Source: Eutrophocola sp963925675 (GTDB lineage Bacteria; Pseudomonadota; Gammaproteobacteria; Pseudomonadales; Pseudohongiellaceae). Taken from it: a stretch of DNA of 23,957 nucleotides. The position numbers and the translations under genes are program-made. Positions 14,297 to 22,604 of the stretch are shown here, in pieces. How positions within the stretch are numbered: position 1 is the first letter of the stretch; every line of letters starts with the position of its first letter. The notes beneath the pieces were generated by a model. The model did not search any database. It had not been told where the DNA came from and saw only the letters and a program-made list of their open reading frames with translations. The stretch covers positions 1 through 23,957 of the forward strand of contig CAWUSW010000069.1 in NCBI GenBank assembly GCA_963925675.1, in the 5' to 3' direction.

Positions 14297-15931
14297 TCTT
14301 TTATGCAGATTTTCTCTCTCAACAATGATTCCCAGTTTATCCCGATCGAGGGTGTCTGCGGTAATGCCTTCGCTTCTTAGTATATGTTTTTCAATTTTCT
14401 GCGTTGGTGTTTTCGGCAGCTCAGCAATAAAACGAAAATATCGCGGCACCATAAAATGAGCAAGGCGTTTGCTTAAATAGTCAGTTAGCTCTTCAATATC
14501 AATGTTTTCATTATTTTTTGTGACCAGGATGGCCATCACTTCATCTTCACCGCCGTCACCCGGGGCTGCCACCACTGCGGCTTCCATGATGAGGGGATGG
14601 CTGAGTAATTCTTCTTCGACCTCAAAGGACGATATGTTTTCGCCACGGCGACGTAGCGCATCCTTGGCGCGATCGACAAAGAAATAATTTTCCTCTTCAT
14701 CCCGGTAAAAAAGATCACCGCTATGAAACCAGCCATCGCGCCATGCCAGCTTGCTTGCCTGGGGATCATTTAAATAGCCGTGACTGATGGTATAGGGCTT
14801 ATCCACATGGACCAGTAATTCGCCAGTTTCTCCAACGTTCACTTCTTTGTTGTGTTTATCTATCAGCTTCAAAGAGACCCCTTGTCTGGGTTTGCCGCAG
14901 GTCCCTCGCACCGTGGGATTGGGCCCGCCCCACAGCGGTACGGAAAGCTCTGTCATATTAAATTCCGTATGCACCTCAATGCCGAAGCGTTCGCCAAAGG
15001 CCAGGGCATCGTCGCCAAAAGGGGCTATAACTGCTTTTGTAACGGGATGCTTCTTATCTTCCGGTGAAGGGGCTTGTGACATCAGGTATTGCACCATGGC
15101 GCCAAGCAGGCCTACAGAACTTACTTCCAGTTCTTTTACGGTGGGCCAGAATTTTGAAGTACTGAAGCGGTCAACATAGGCAGCACAGCCACCATGAATC
15201 AGAGCAAACCAAATACCGAGAATGCCCCCCACATGGAACATGGGCAGTGCGACCAGGTTGGTATCTGCGGGGCCAACATGTTTGAACTCAGTGGCACTGG
15301 TATACAGGTGCAGGTAACTGCATAACACGCCTTTTGAGGGGCCGGTGGTGCCTGAAGTGAAAATGACTGTTGAGGTGGCTTCGGGTTTTATGTCATTACT
15401 ATTAATCACAGCATTAGCATTAGAAACAGCATCATCACCATCTACCTGCTCAATTTCCATGGAAAGTTGCCGCAGAGCATCAGCAGGCATTTGTTGAAGG
15501 GTATCGTCGTCAAGTCGTTCGTCGCCATCGACTATTAACATGTCCAGATTCGAATAATCTACATCCTCGAGTCTCTCAAGCAGGCGTCCATCAGCAATCA
15601 TCACCGACGCTGAGGAGATGCGGATAACATGTTCGAGTAATTTGCCGCGATAGGCGGTATTGAAGGGGACGTAAATGGCACCAAGAAAGTTCAGCGCCAG
15701 ATAAAGATTTACCGCTAGCGGGCAATTAGGTAACCAGGAAAGCACATAATCACCTTTTCCAATGCCCAGACGTGCGAGATTTCCTGCCAGTAACTGCACT
15801 TCTGATAGGAGTTGAGCTGCAGTGAATTGTTCACCACTGTCGAAGCGCAGTACCACCAGCGCCGGTGTCTGTGCAGCATTACGTTCCAGCAGCTTGCGTA
15901 AGGTACAGTGCTTTTCAGATGCCATGGCCAT
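14273..15931 (-). CDS. AMP-dependent acyl-CoA synthetase/ligase
   Basis: A 552-residue adenylate-forming enzyme that activates a carboxylic acid to its CoA thioester using ATP. The phosphate loop is T187-S-T-V-I-F-T-S-G-T-T-G-P-S-K-G. FNMTEL is the A5 motif, GWFHSGDLFYRDEEENYFF is A7, and RAKDALRRRGENISSFEVEE is A8. The last motif, LPKTPTQKIEKH, contains the catalytic Lys. The overall look is nearest to CaiC-like and medium/long-chain fatty acyl ligases. The MFS gene upstream ends 14 bases before this ATG, so they form an operon. The extreme C-terminus (KRKRIKDKG) is encoded by the GGATAAA repeat, not family sequence, so the original stop seems to have been lost or overwritten. The substrate is unknown; the racemase nearby hints at a branched acid. 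Confidence 0.92.
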   Translation of the reverse strand: MAMASEKHCTLRKLLERNAAQTPALVVLRFDSGEQFTAAQLLSEVQLLAGNLARLGIGKGDYVLSWLPNCPLAVNLYLALNFLGAIYVPFNTAYRGKLLEHVIRISSASVMIADGRLLERLEDVDYSNLDMLIVDGDERLDDDTLQQMPADALRQLSMEIEQVDGDDAVSNANAVINSNDIKPEATSTVIFTSGTTGPSKGVLCSYLHLYTSATEFKHVGPADTNLVALPMFHVGGILGIWFALIHGGCAAYVDRFSTSKFWPTVKELEVSSVGLLGAMVQYLMSQAPSPEDKKHPVTKAVIAPFGDDALAFGERFGIEVHTEFNMTELSVPLWGGPNPTVRGTCGKPRQGVSLKLIDKHNKEVNVGETGELLVHVDKPYTISHGYLNDPQASKLAWRDGWFHSGDLFYRDEEENYFFVDRAKDALRRRGENISSFEVEEELLSHPLIMEAAVVAAPGDGGEDEVMAILVTKNNENIDIEELTDYLSKRLAHFMVPRYFRFIAELPKTPTQKIEKHILRSEGITADTLDRDKLGIIVERENLHKRKRIKDKG

Positions 15932-15945
15932 GCCAGCTGTCGACT

Positions 15946-17301
15946 TTATTCTTCGTTGGCATGAATCTCGGCGGCACTGTGCTTGTAGTGCTTGATCGAC
16001 CAGGCCAGGATAAGTGATGAAATGGTGCCAAACACAATGGCAATGGTAAGCATGGAACGGTTGATAGCCATGGGATCCTTGAACAGATAATCATTGAGCA
16101 CGCCGACACTGATGGGACCGACAACATTGTTGATCATGCCGACCACGAAGATGTAGATGGCAATCGCCTGACCACGAAACTGGTTAGGGGTGATGTAGTT
16201 CACTGCTGCAGGGGCCAGTGCCACCGGCATACCAAAACAGGCGACAGCCGGACACAGCAGCGCGAAGGCCAGATAGGGGTTAGGGACCATAGCGGCGGAC
16301 CCGGCAAATACAGTTGCTCCCATCACCGCCCAGATAGCCACCTTGAGATAGGCATGTTGCTGGCCTTTTTGCAGCAATTTGTCGGCAACTGCGCCGCCCA
16401 GGATAATACCCAGGGTGCCCATCACCATAATGATGGAGCCAAAAGTGAGACCTATCTGCGCGGTCTCCCAGCCATGAATGCGATTGAACAGAGGCGTGGT
16501 CCAGGCGAAGAAACCGATAGCCATGGCACCTGCCAGCCCGAATCCCAGAAACATGATGGCGTAAGCCTTGAAATGTTTCATGAAGAAATCCCGCGTTGCT
16601 CCCAGGCCGCTGTCTACTTCCTTGCCATCCCGGGTGATCATGCCGTGGCGAAACGGCTCCTTGATAGTGGCCATTATGGCGACCAGAAGCAGGCCGGGAA
16701 GGCTCACCACCAGAAAGGTCATTTGCCAGGCACTTAATTCACCTAAAACAGGCAGGACAACGCTGTCGCCAGCATTGGACACCATACCAACTACCAGCCC
16801 CCCCAGAATGAAGGAAAGACCCACGCCCACATAGACTCCCATGAAATAAAGGGCAACGGGTTTGCCGCGCTTGTCCTTGGGGAAATAATCACTGATCAGT
16901 GAATTAGCGGCAGGGGAGAGACTGGCTTCGCCGACACCCACGCCGATACGGGCGATGAACAGTGTGGAGAAGGATTTTGCCAGGCCGCACATGGCAGTCA
17001 TGATGCTCCACAGAAACATGCCGACAGCAATAATCACCTTGCGGTTTTTCTTGTCGGCCAACCTGCCCAGGGGAATGCCGGCGAAGGTATAAAATACGGT
17101 GAAAGCAAAACCCTGCAACAGTCCGATTTGGGTATCACTGATGCCAAGATCCGCTTTAATGGGTTCGACCAGCAGGGAAATGATCTGTCGATCAATATAG
17201 GAAACAACAAATGCCAGGAACAGGATGACCACCACATACCAGGCATAAGTTGGGTTTGAATATGCCTGTTCTGCAGAATTCTCACCAGGATTAGTGTGCA
17301 T
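15946..17301 (-). CDS. MFS transporter, spinster-like family
   Basis: A 451-residue inner-membrane carrier with about 12 predicted helices. The first helix contains FVVSYIDRQIISLLVEPIK (~32-50), the hallmark of the spinster-like branch. Then come GISDTQIGLLQGFAF and the cytoplasmic loop motif GRLADKKNRK. VGVGEASLSPAANSLISDYF is in helix 4. A central loop lies around 200-235, and the C-terminal tail ends in charged residues. Relatives in environmental Proteobacteria often sit in gene clusters for breakdown of organic acids, lipids or steroids and probably import the substrate. It is first in a minus-strand operon with the acyl-CoA synthetase. The ATG at 17301 has AGGGA upstream. Confidence 0.93.
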   Translation of the reverse strand: MHTNPGENSAEQAYSNPTYAWYVVVILFLAFVVSYIDRQIISLLVEPIKADLGISDTQIGLLQGFAFTVFYTFAGIPLGRLADKKNRKVIIAVGMFLWSIMTAMCGLAKSFSTLFIARIGVGVGEASLSPAANSLISDYFPKDKRGKPVALYFMGVYVGVGLSFILGGLVVGMVSNAGDSVVLPVLGELSAWQMTFLVVSLPGLLLVAIMATIKEPFRHGMITRDGKEVDSGLGATRDFFMKHFKAYAIMFLGFGLAGAMAIGFFAWTTPLFNRIHGWETAQIGLTFGSIIMVMGTLGIILGGAVADKLLQKGQQHAYLKVAIWAVMGATVFAGSAAMVPNPYLAFALLCPAVACFGMPVALAPAAVNYITPNQFRGQAIAIYIFVVGMINNVVGPISVGVLNDYLFKDPMAINRSMLTIAIVFGTISSLILAWSIKHYKHSAAEIHANEE

Positions 17302-17377
17302 GGATTTCCCTGTGTGGATCAGTTTTTTTATTCTTGGCCAGCGAGTGTACTTAATAATTCCGAAGCTGAATAGCTTG

Positions 17378-17420
17378 GGGGGATAAAAGAAAAAGGATAA
17401 AGGATAAAAGATAAAAGTGG
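17378..17420 (+). repeat. GGATAAA-type purine array, left arm of the second inverted pair
   Basis: GGGGGATAAAAGAAAAAGG, then ATAAAGGATAAAAGATAAAAG and GTGGGC. It mirrors the pyrimidine-rich array at 17536-17594. The pair brackets about 115 bases between two divergent genes. Confidence 0.8.
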
Positions 17421-17535
17421 GCTGGTTGCGTTGAATCCAAAAGTTTAGCGGCCATTACCAGGAAGCAACTCCCGGTCAGGATGAGCAGTGATGAAATTGT
17501 GAATAATTTGAATATAGGTCATGACTTACCTGAAT
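17421..17535. other. spacer inside the second inverted array pair
   Basis: About 115 bases with no gene. Since the MFS gene (minus) and the oxygenase gene (plus) diverge here, promoters for both are expected in 17302-17624, but I see no clear -35/-10 pair. It does not resemble the spacer of the pair at 14021-14296. Confidence 0.4.
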
Positions 17536-17594
17536 CGCTCACCTTTATCTTTTATCTTTTATCCTTTTTCCTTTATCTTGTATCCTTTATCTTT
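17536..17594 (-). repeat. GGATAAA-type purine array, right arm of the second inverted pair
   Basis: On the minus strand: GATAAAGGATACAAGATAAA, GGAAAAAGGATAAAAGATAA, then GATAAAGGTGAGCGATTCAGG. The closing GTGAGCGATTCAGG matches the motif that ends the other arrays (14262 region and 23880 region). It ends about 30 bases before the oxygenase start codon. Confidence 0.8.
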
Positions 17595-17624
17595 CAACAA
17601 TTCTTGTATTAGTAGCGGACCCGG

Positions 17625-18443
17625 ATGACAACTGAAACTCAAGCTAAATCGGTTAGAACAGAAATCAAGTACGTCGTAAAAGGTGAGCATACAATCTTTT
17701 ATCCCGGCGACCGGGAGAAGTCCTACTGGCCTGGTGACGACCGTGAGGTATTGGTCACTGACTTGCACTCGCTGTCTGAAAATGAAATGCCGTCAGTTGC
17801 AAAAAACGGCTTTGCCTTGCTCCGGCATGAAAGCCAGATGACCGATTACGAAGATGAGGAGCAAGTCGAAAGAATTTACTACCCAGAAATGATTGAGCTG
17901 GCAAAACAGGTTAATGGCGCGCAAAAAACCATTGCATTTGGCCATGTCGCCAGAACGGATGCGCCGGATGCGCGTCAGCATCAGCAACCCTCCCATGCCG
18001 CCCACGTTGATTATGGTCGCAAAACTATTGAGGAATACGCCTACAATATTCTTGGTGATGAAGCAGAGCAATACTTGCAGAAAAGAGTAGTGCTGATGAA
18101 TTTCTGGCGGCCCATTAAAACTGTTTATCGAAGCCCGTTGGCTTTGGTGGATGCGGCCACTGTTGAAAAAGATGATCTGAACTTTGCAGAAGTAAGGGGC
18201 GGCTTGAATGACCCTGATCGCCCACCACTGTATGGATGGAATCTCAGTTATAACCCAAAGCATCACTGGTATTTCGCCAGTGAGATGCAGCCAGAAGAAA
18301 TATTTGGCTTCAAACTCTATGATTCAAAAGAAGAGGCGCCTCAATACACCGGCCATACGGCAATTAATTTGCCTGGTACAGATGAGAACACGCCACCGCG
18401 GCACAGTATGGAGATTCGCACCATTTCATTTGTTGATGAATGA
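17625..18443 (+). CDS. CmcJ/NvfI (AsaB-like) family non-haem oxidoreductase
   Basis: A 272-residue cytoplasmic protein resembling the CmcJ / NvfI / AsaB family of fungal and bacterial secondary-metabolism enzymes. Recognisable blocks are AAHVDYGRKTIEEYA with H127-x-D129, LMNFWRPIKTVYRSPLALVD (~157-176), the core YNPKHHWYFASEMQPEEIFG (~209-228), FKLYDSKEE, then H244 and the C-terminal PRHSMEIRTISFVDE. His127, Asp129 and a later His could form a 2-His-1-carboxylate iron site, but the assignment of residues is an inference. Family members act on small natural products as isomerases, hydroxylases or oxidases. A clear ribosome site is not obvious (AGCGGACCCGG before the ATG). The MFS gene follows after 95 bases on the same strand, so they may be co-transcribed. 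Confidence 0.72.
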   Translation: MTTETQAKSVRTEIKYVVKGEHTIFYPGDREKSYWPGDDREVLVTDLHSLSENEMPSVAKNGFALLRHESQMTDYEDEEQVERIYYPEMIELAKQVNGAQKTIAFGHVARTDAPDARQHQQPSHAAHVDYGRKTIEEYAYNILGDEAEQYLQKRVVLMNFWRPIKTVYRSPLALVDAATVEKDDLNFAEVRGGLNDPDRPPLYGWNLSYNPKHHWYFASEMQPEEIFGFKLYDSKEEAPQYTGHTAINLPGTDENTPPRHSMEIRTISFVDE

Positions 18444-18459
18444 AGGGGGCTTATCCGAC

Positions 18460-18485
18460 CTGCTGAGCTCACCTTTACCCCGGCA
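18460..18485 (-). repeat. degenerate copy of the GTGAGC array-end motif
   Basis: On the minus strand it reads GGTAAAGGTGAGCTCAGCAGG, similar to the array end near 23880 (AAAAAGGTGAGCTCTCCAGG). It sits in the 95-base gap between the oxygenase gene and the MFS gene and may be an old copy without its purine array. Confidence 0.4.
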
Positions 18486-18538
18486 CCGGGTTATAGGTAG
18501 ACTCCCTGTCAATAACAAAAAAAATAAGGGGATTTTCG

Positions 18539-19819
18539 ATGTCTGCAGATATACAGGCACCAGCACCTGCCGGTAACAAGAGCACCTGGATGACCTATGA
18601 AAATGGCATCCTGGTGCTACTCGGCTTCACCTTTGGCCTAATCTTTTTTGATCGCAATGCGGTCGGTGTTTTAACGCCATTCATTCTTGAGGACCTCGGG
18701 CTTAGCAATACCCAGCTGGGAATGCTCAGTTCGGCATTGGCATTAGCCTGGGCAATCTCGGCCTATGTTTTTAGTGCCTGGTCCGATCGGATGGGGGCTC
18801 GCAAACCTTTTATCCTGACCTCAATTATTGTCTTTTCCCTCTGTTCAGCACTTTCCGGCTTCGCAGGTTCCTTTGCTTTCCTGCTGATTGCCAGAATTGT
18901 TATGGGCATTGCCGAAGGGCCTTTTCTACCCATTTGCCTCTCGGTGATGAATGACGAAAGCTCTTCCCACCGACGCGGGATGAATGCCGGCATTATGCAG
19001 AATGTCTTTGCCGCGCTGCTGGGCACCACGCTGGCGCCAATTGTGCTCACGGCACTGGCCATTCAATTTGACTGGCGTGTCACTTTTTTCCTCACGGGCA
19101 TTCCCGGACTGATTTGCGGGTTTCTGGTGTGGAAATTCATGAAAGAGCCTAACAATATCAATAAAAAAATGGGGTCAGAACAGTCCGCTGATACAAAAGC
19201 GGGTGTTGCACAAAATGATCAGAAGGGATTCAGCGCCCTGAGCATGCTGAAAGAACACAATATTCGAGTCTGCTGTCTGATTGCCATCTTCCTGGTGTCC
19301 TGGTTTTTGGTGACGCTGACCTTTATGTTTGTTTTTCTTACCAACTACCGCGGGTTTTCCCCGGAAGAAGCTGGCGGGGTAATGTCAGTGATGGGCTTCA
19401 GTACCATGCTGGGTGGTTTTCTTGTACCTACCTGGTCCGATCGCATTGGCCGTAAACCGGTGATGATTCTGTTTACCTTTATTGGTGTGATCACGCCGCT
19501 GGCAGCGCTGTATTTTGACGGCCCGATGTGGATGATGGGCTTGCTGTTATTCATTGGCTGGAGTGCCACGGGATCATTCCCGTTATTTATGGGGGTTGTG
19601 CCCGGCGAAACAGTTTCACCGATGCTGGCAGCGACATCGATGGGCCTGGTGGTCTGTATTGGAGAATTGGTGGGCGGCTTTGGTTCGCCCTGGCTGGCTG
19701 GCATGCTGGCAGATTCGACCACGCTGCAAGCACCGATGTACTATGTGATGATCTGTGCTTTCCTTTCAGGTATCTGCGCACTGTTTCTCAAGGAAACGGC
19801 GCCGAGTAAAGTTGGATAA
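18539..19819 (+). CDS. MFS transporter (anion:cation symporter-like)
   Basis: A 426-residue inner-membrane carrier with about 12 helices. Residues ~20-60 hold the first helix (LVLLGFTFGLIFFDRNAVGV). The GLSNTQLGMLSSALALAWA segment and the loop motif SDRMGARKP follow, then IARIVMGIAEGPFLPICLSV in helix 4. A hydrophilic loop around 205-235 separates the two halves. Helix 8 is followed by WSDRIGRKPVMI, the second copy of the loop motif. The pattern fits the family that takes up organic acids, sugar acids or similar small anions by proton symport. The ATG has a good AGGGG site 7 bases upstream. It is the second MFS gene in the region and is of a different subfamily from the one at 15946. Confidence 0.92.
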   Translation: MSADIQAPAPAGNKSTWMTYENGILVLLGFTFGLIFFDRNAVGVLTPFILEDLGLSNTQLGMLSSALALAWAISAYVFSAWSDRMGARKPFILTSIIVFSLCSALSGFAGSFAFLLIARIVMGIAEGPFLPICLSVMNDESSSHRRGMNAGIMQNVFAALLGTTLAPIVLTALAIQFDWRVTFFLTGIPGLICGFLVWKFMKEPNNINKKMGSEQSADTKAGVAQNDQKGFSALSMLKEHNIRVCCLIAIFLVSWFLVTLTFMFVFLTNYRGFSPEEAGGVMSVMGFSTMLGGFLVPTWSDRIGRKPVMILFTFIGVITPLAALYFDGPMWMMGLLLFIGWSATGSFPLFMGVVPGETVSPMLAATSMGLVVCIGELVGGFGSPWLAGMLADSTTLQAPMYYVMICAFLSGICALFLKETAPSKVG

Positions 19820-19842
19820 GAAAAGTAAGCCGGGTCAGTAAA

Positions 19843-19871
19843 ATCAGGAGAGCTTTATTTGCTCTCCTGAT
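19843..19871 (-). terminator. terminator hairpin overlapping the end of the MBL hydrolase gene
   Basis: A perfect 11-base-pair stem, ATCAGGAGAGC (19843-19853) with GCTCTCCTGAT (19861-19871), encloses a 7-base loop. On the minus strand it is followed by TTTT. The promoter-proximal arm lies in the last codons of the gene and the stop codon sits in the loop. On the plus strand the same stem could slow transcripts from the MFS gene. Confidence 0.65.
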
Positions 19872-20745
19872 CGGTATCCAGGCGGCAACCGTCATCGTCG
19901 CTGACCACATAACCTGCAGTGGGATCAGCGAAGTGCGAACCGATAACCAGAACGTCAGAATTGGCCATGTCTGCAACGAAGGCTTCACGGGATTGCGCAC
20001 CGGCGGCCTGATCCATATCAAAGCGCACAATTCTATGGGGTTCTTCCAGTTGCACCGGGTTATGCATCAAGTCGCCGGTGATGAAGGCTTTTTTACCTTT
20101 TGATTCAATGCCGATGCTGACATGACCCGGCGTATGGCCAGGTGTTGGACGCAGGGTAATTTCCGGGCATACCTTGTGTTCTATACCGATCAGATCTACC
20201 AGACCTGCATCCACCACAGGCTGCACAGCATCGTACATATGATTAAGGTCATGATAGCCATTGGTTTCTTTCAGATGCATCCAGTGTTCATATTCCTGTT
20301 TACCAAACAGGTAACGGGCATTAGGGAAAGTTGGAATCCATTCACCATCGACAAGATGAGTATTCCAGCCCACATGATCAAAATGCAGATGAGTGCATAG
20401 CACGGTATCAATTTCTTCACGCTTGAATCCGGCCTTGGCCAGGTCGTCGAGAAAGCTGGTTTCCATATTGGTGAAGACATCGAATTCACGCTGGCGATCA
20501 CCACCAATACAAGTATCCAGCATGATCTGACGTTCAGGGGTGCGCATGACAAAACATTGAAAGCTGATAATCATTTTGCCTTCAGGGGTAGCGAAATGAG
20601 GCAGTAGCCAGGGATATTTTTGAATATCTTCGGCTGCGGCATCGGGCCACAACATGGAGATGTCATCTTCCCAGCCGTTGACTTCAACGATGCGGGTGAT
20701 TTCTACATCACCAATTTTCCACGTGTGTAAGTTTTCAACAGCCAT
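19855..20745 (-). CDS. MBL-fold metallo-hydrolase
   Basis: A 296-residue zinc hydrolase of the metallo-beta-lactamase superfamily. The metal motif H119-L-H-F-D-H124 is complete. The other ligands fit His208 (TPGHTPGHVS), Asp225 (FITGDLMHNP) and His271 (VIGSHFADP). The layout resembles the lactonase / organophosphate-hydrolase branch rather than antibiotic lactamases, so ester or lactone cleavage is likely. No signal peptide is visible. I choose the ATG at 20745, with GAGG upstream, over the in-frame TTG at 20757. It lies convergent to the MFS gene and downstream of the GMC gene on the same strand, with a repeat array between them. Confidence 0.9.
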   Translation of the reverse strand: MAVENLHTWKIGDVEITRIVEVNGWEDDISMLWPDAAAEDIQKYPWLLPHFATPEGKMIISFQCFVMRTPERQIMLDTCIGGDRQREFDVFTNMETSFLDDLAKAGFKREEIDTVLCTHLHFDHVGWNTHLVDGEWIPTFPNARYLFGKQEYEHWMHLKETNGYHDLNHMYDAVQPVVDAGLVDLIGIEHKVCPEITLRPTPGHTPGHVSIGIESKGKKAFITGDLMHNPVQLEEPHRIVRFDMDQAAGAQSREAFVADMANSDVLVIGSHFADPTAGYVVSDDDGCRLDTDQESK

Positions 20746-20806
20746 CACAAACCTCAATTCTTTTTAACGAAATAATTTTATTTTTTGTATGACTTGTTAA
20801 ACATAA

Positions 20807-20862
20807 GTTACAAGTCGCAAGTTACAAGTCGCAAGTTACAAGTCGCAAGTTACAAGTTACAA
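20807..20862. repeat. heptamer tandem array GTTACAA/GTCGCAA (8 units)
   Basis: Eight consecutive 7-base units: GTTACAA and GTCGCAA alternate three times, then GTTACAA occurs twice. The decayed continuation GTTTTAAGTAAAG follows. It lies between two minus-strand genes (GMC and MBL). It has no spacers, so it is not a CRISPR. The unit is close to the heptamers in the palindrome after ccoP. Confidence 0.95.
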
Positions 20863-20921
20863 GTTTTAAGTAAAGGTATCACAAAAATTTTCACGCTCGC
20901 AGTGGCGCTCACAATAGACGT

Positions 20922-22568
20922 TCAGCTTAATTTTGTCAGTGCTTCCGGCGCGGGAATATTCAGAATCATGTCCGCGGCTTTTTCGGCGATGGCGACCACG
21001 CTGGCGTTGGTGTTGGCGCCAGGAACGCGCGGATAGATAGATGCATCAGCAACACGAATCCCTTCCAGACCATGAATCTTCAGCTCATGGCTGACCACAT
21101 CTTTCGGGCCATTACCCATCCTGCAGGTGGAGCCTGGATGATGAACGGTGGCGAGGGTGTCGCGTACATAATTTTCCAGAGTCTGATCATCCATGGCGGC
21201 TTGGCCAGGCATTCTCTCCCTTGCCTGGTATACGGCAAAAGCAGGCTTGCGGAAAATCTCCCGGGTTAATTTCAGACCGCGCACCAGGGTTTCAATATCT
21301 TCCGAGGCTATGCCTAGCTGCGGATCAATCAGAGGCGCTGATAACGGATCGTTATTTGCCAGCAACACTTTTCCGCGACTCTTCGGATACAGGCAGACAA
21401 CACTAATGGCAAAGCCATGTCCCAGGGGAATAGGGAAGGGTTTGATGTTGCGTCGTGCTGGCTGAAACACGATCTGCATATCAGGGCGATCAAGATTTGG
21501 CAGCGAACGGATATAGGCATTGGTTTCAAACAGGTTGCTGGCCATAGGACCGCTGCGGAACAAACAATATTGTAAAAATTGCACGATATCCCGGGGCAGG
21601 GCTTTCCAGGACAGGGCATATGAAGTGCTGTCGCTCATATCCATGGCAACCAAACTGGCAGGGTGATCATGAAGATTTCTGCCTACGCCAGGCAAATCAT
21701 GAATCACTGGAACCCCCACCTCATTAAGATGCCCGGCATCACCGACACCGGAATTGAGCAGGATGTGGGGTGAATGAAAAGCACCAGCGGAAACGATAAT
21801 TTCTTTTACTGCCTGGTACTGTGAAATTTCATTGTTCTGGAATACGTCGACCCCAATCGCTTGTTTGCCGTTAAACAAAACACGCCGGGTTGACGTTCCT
21901 GTCATCACTGTGAGGTTATTGCGCTGCATCGCCGGGCGCAAGTAGGCACTGGCCGTAGAAACACGTTTGCCATTGAATATTGTGCCCTGCCTGTAGCCAT
22001 AACCTTCAGGATAGGCCGTATTGAAATCATGGCATTCAGGGAAGCCCAGGTCTGACATGGCGCTGTTAAAAGCCTTGCACAGACGGTTGGGTTTGGGAAT
22101 AAAACTCACCCCCATGGGGCCGTCGATGTTGTGATAATCCGAGTCCTGAAATTCAGGGTTATGTTCACTGCGCAGGAAGTAAGGCAGCAAATCCGCATAG
22201 CCCCAGCCCGGATTACCCTCTAATGCCCAGTCATCATAATCCAGCGCGGTGCCACGGTAATAGGCCATGCCATTGATTGAACCAGAGCCCCCGAGAACGC
22301 GGCCTCTGGGTAAAGGCACCTGCCTGTTATGCAAGGCTGGCTGGGGGACAGTTTTCAGGTTCCAGCCCATTTTCGGATTCATGATGGCGGCGCCAACCCC
22401 TGCCGGTATGCTGATATAGGGGTGCTTTTCAGAGCCGCCGGCTTCAATCAGGCAGACCTTGTTATCAGGGTTCTCGCTGAGTCGGGCGGCCAGTACACAG
22501 CCCGCCGTGCCAGCGCCAATAATGATGTAATCAAAGGTCTGTTTAAATTCAGGAGAAGAAACTGCCAA
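20922..22568 (-). CDS. GMC-family FAD-dependent alcohol/choline-type dehydrogenase (copy 2)
   Basis: A flavoenzyme of about 548 residues from a TTG at 22568, which has GGAA upstream. The frame is open to 22631, and no ATG lies before the FAD motif, so the start is uncertain. The FAD motif is GAGTAG in YIIIGAGTAGCVLAARLSEN. The first GMC signature is GRVLGGSGSINGMAYYRG. The second is SAGAFHSPHILLNSGVGDAG. The catalytic end has ATVHHPGSTCRMG and GANTNASVVAIAEKAADMIL. It is clearly paralogous to the protein at 3443-5074, with shared blocks such as SWKALPRD or SWKALPRN and PKSRGKV or PKSRGSV. It diverges from a serine hydrolase gene, repeating the GMC-plus-serine-hydrolase pairing seen at 3443-6256. 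Substrate unknown, probably an alcohol. Confidence 0.92.
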   Translation of the reverse strand: MAVSSPEFKQTFDYIIIGAGTAGCVLAARLSENPDNKVCLIEAGGSEKHPYISIPAGVGAAIMNPKMGWNLKTVPQPALHNRQVPLPRGRVLGGSGSINGMAYYRGTALDYDDWALEGNPGWGYADLLPYFLRSEHNPEFQDSDYHNIDGPMGVSFIPKPNRLCKAFNSAMSDLGFPECHDFNTAYPEGYGYRQGTIFNGKRVSTASAYLRPAMQRNNLTVMTGTSTRRVLFNGKQAIGVDVFQNNEISQYQAVKEIIVSAGAFHSPHILLNSGVGDAGHLNEVGVPVIHDLPGVGRNLHDHPASLVAMDMSDSTSYALSWKALPRDIVQFLQYCLFRSGPMASNLFETNAYIRSLPNLDRPDMQIVFQPARRNIKPFPIPLGHGFAISVVCLYPKSRGKVLLANNDPLSAPLIDPQLGIASEDIETLVRGLKLTREIFRKPAFAVYQARERMPGQAAMDDQTLENYVRDTLATVHHPGSTCRMGNGPKDVVSHELKIHGLEGIRVADASIYPRVPGANTNASVVAIAEKAADMILNIPAPEALTKLS

Positions 22569-22604
22569 GGGATTTCCGATCAATTTAATTAATGGTAAGG
22601 TCGA

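Noticed and set aside
20807..20862. CRISPR array
   Set aside because: The units are 7 bases, contiguous and without spacers.
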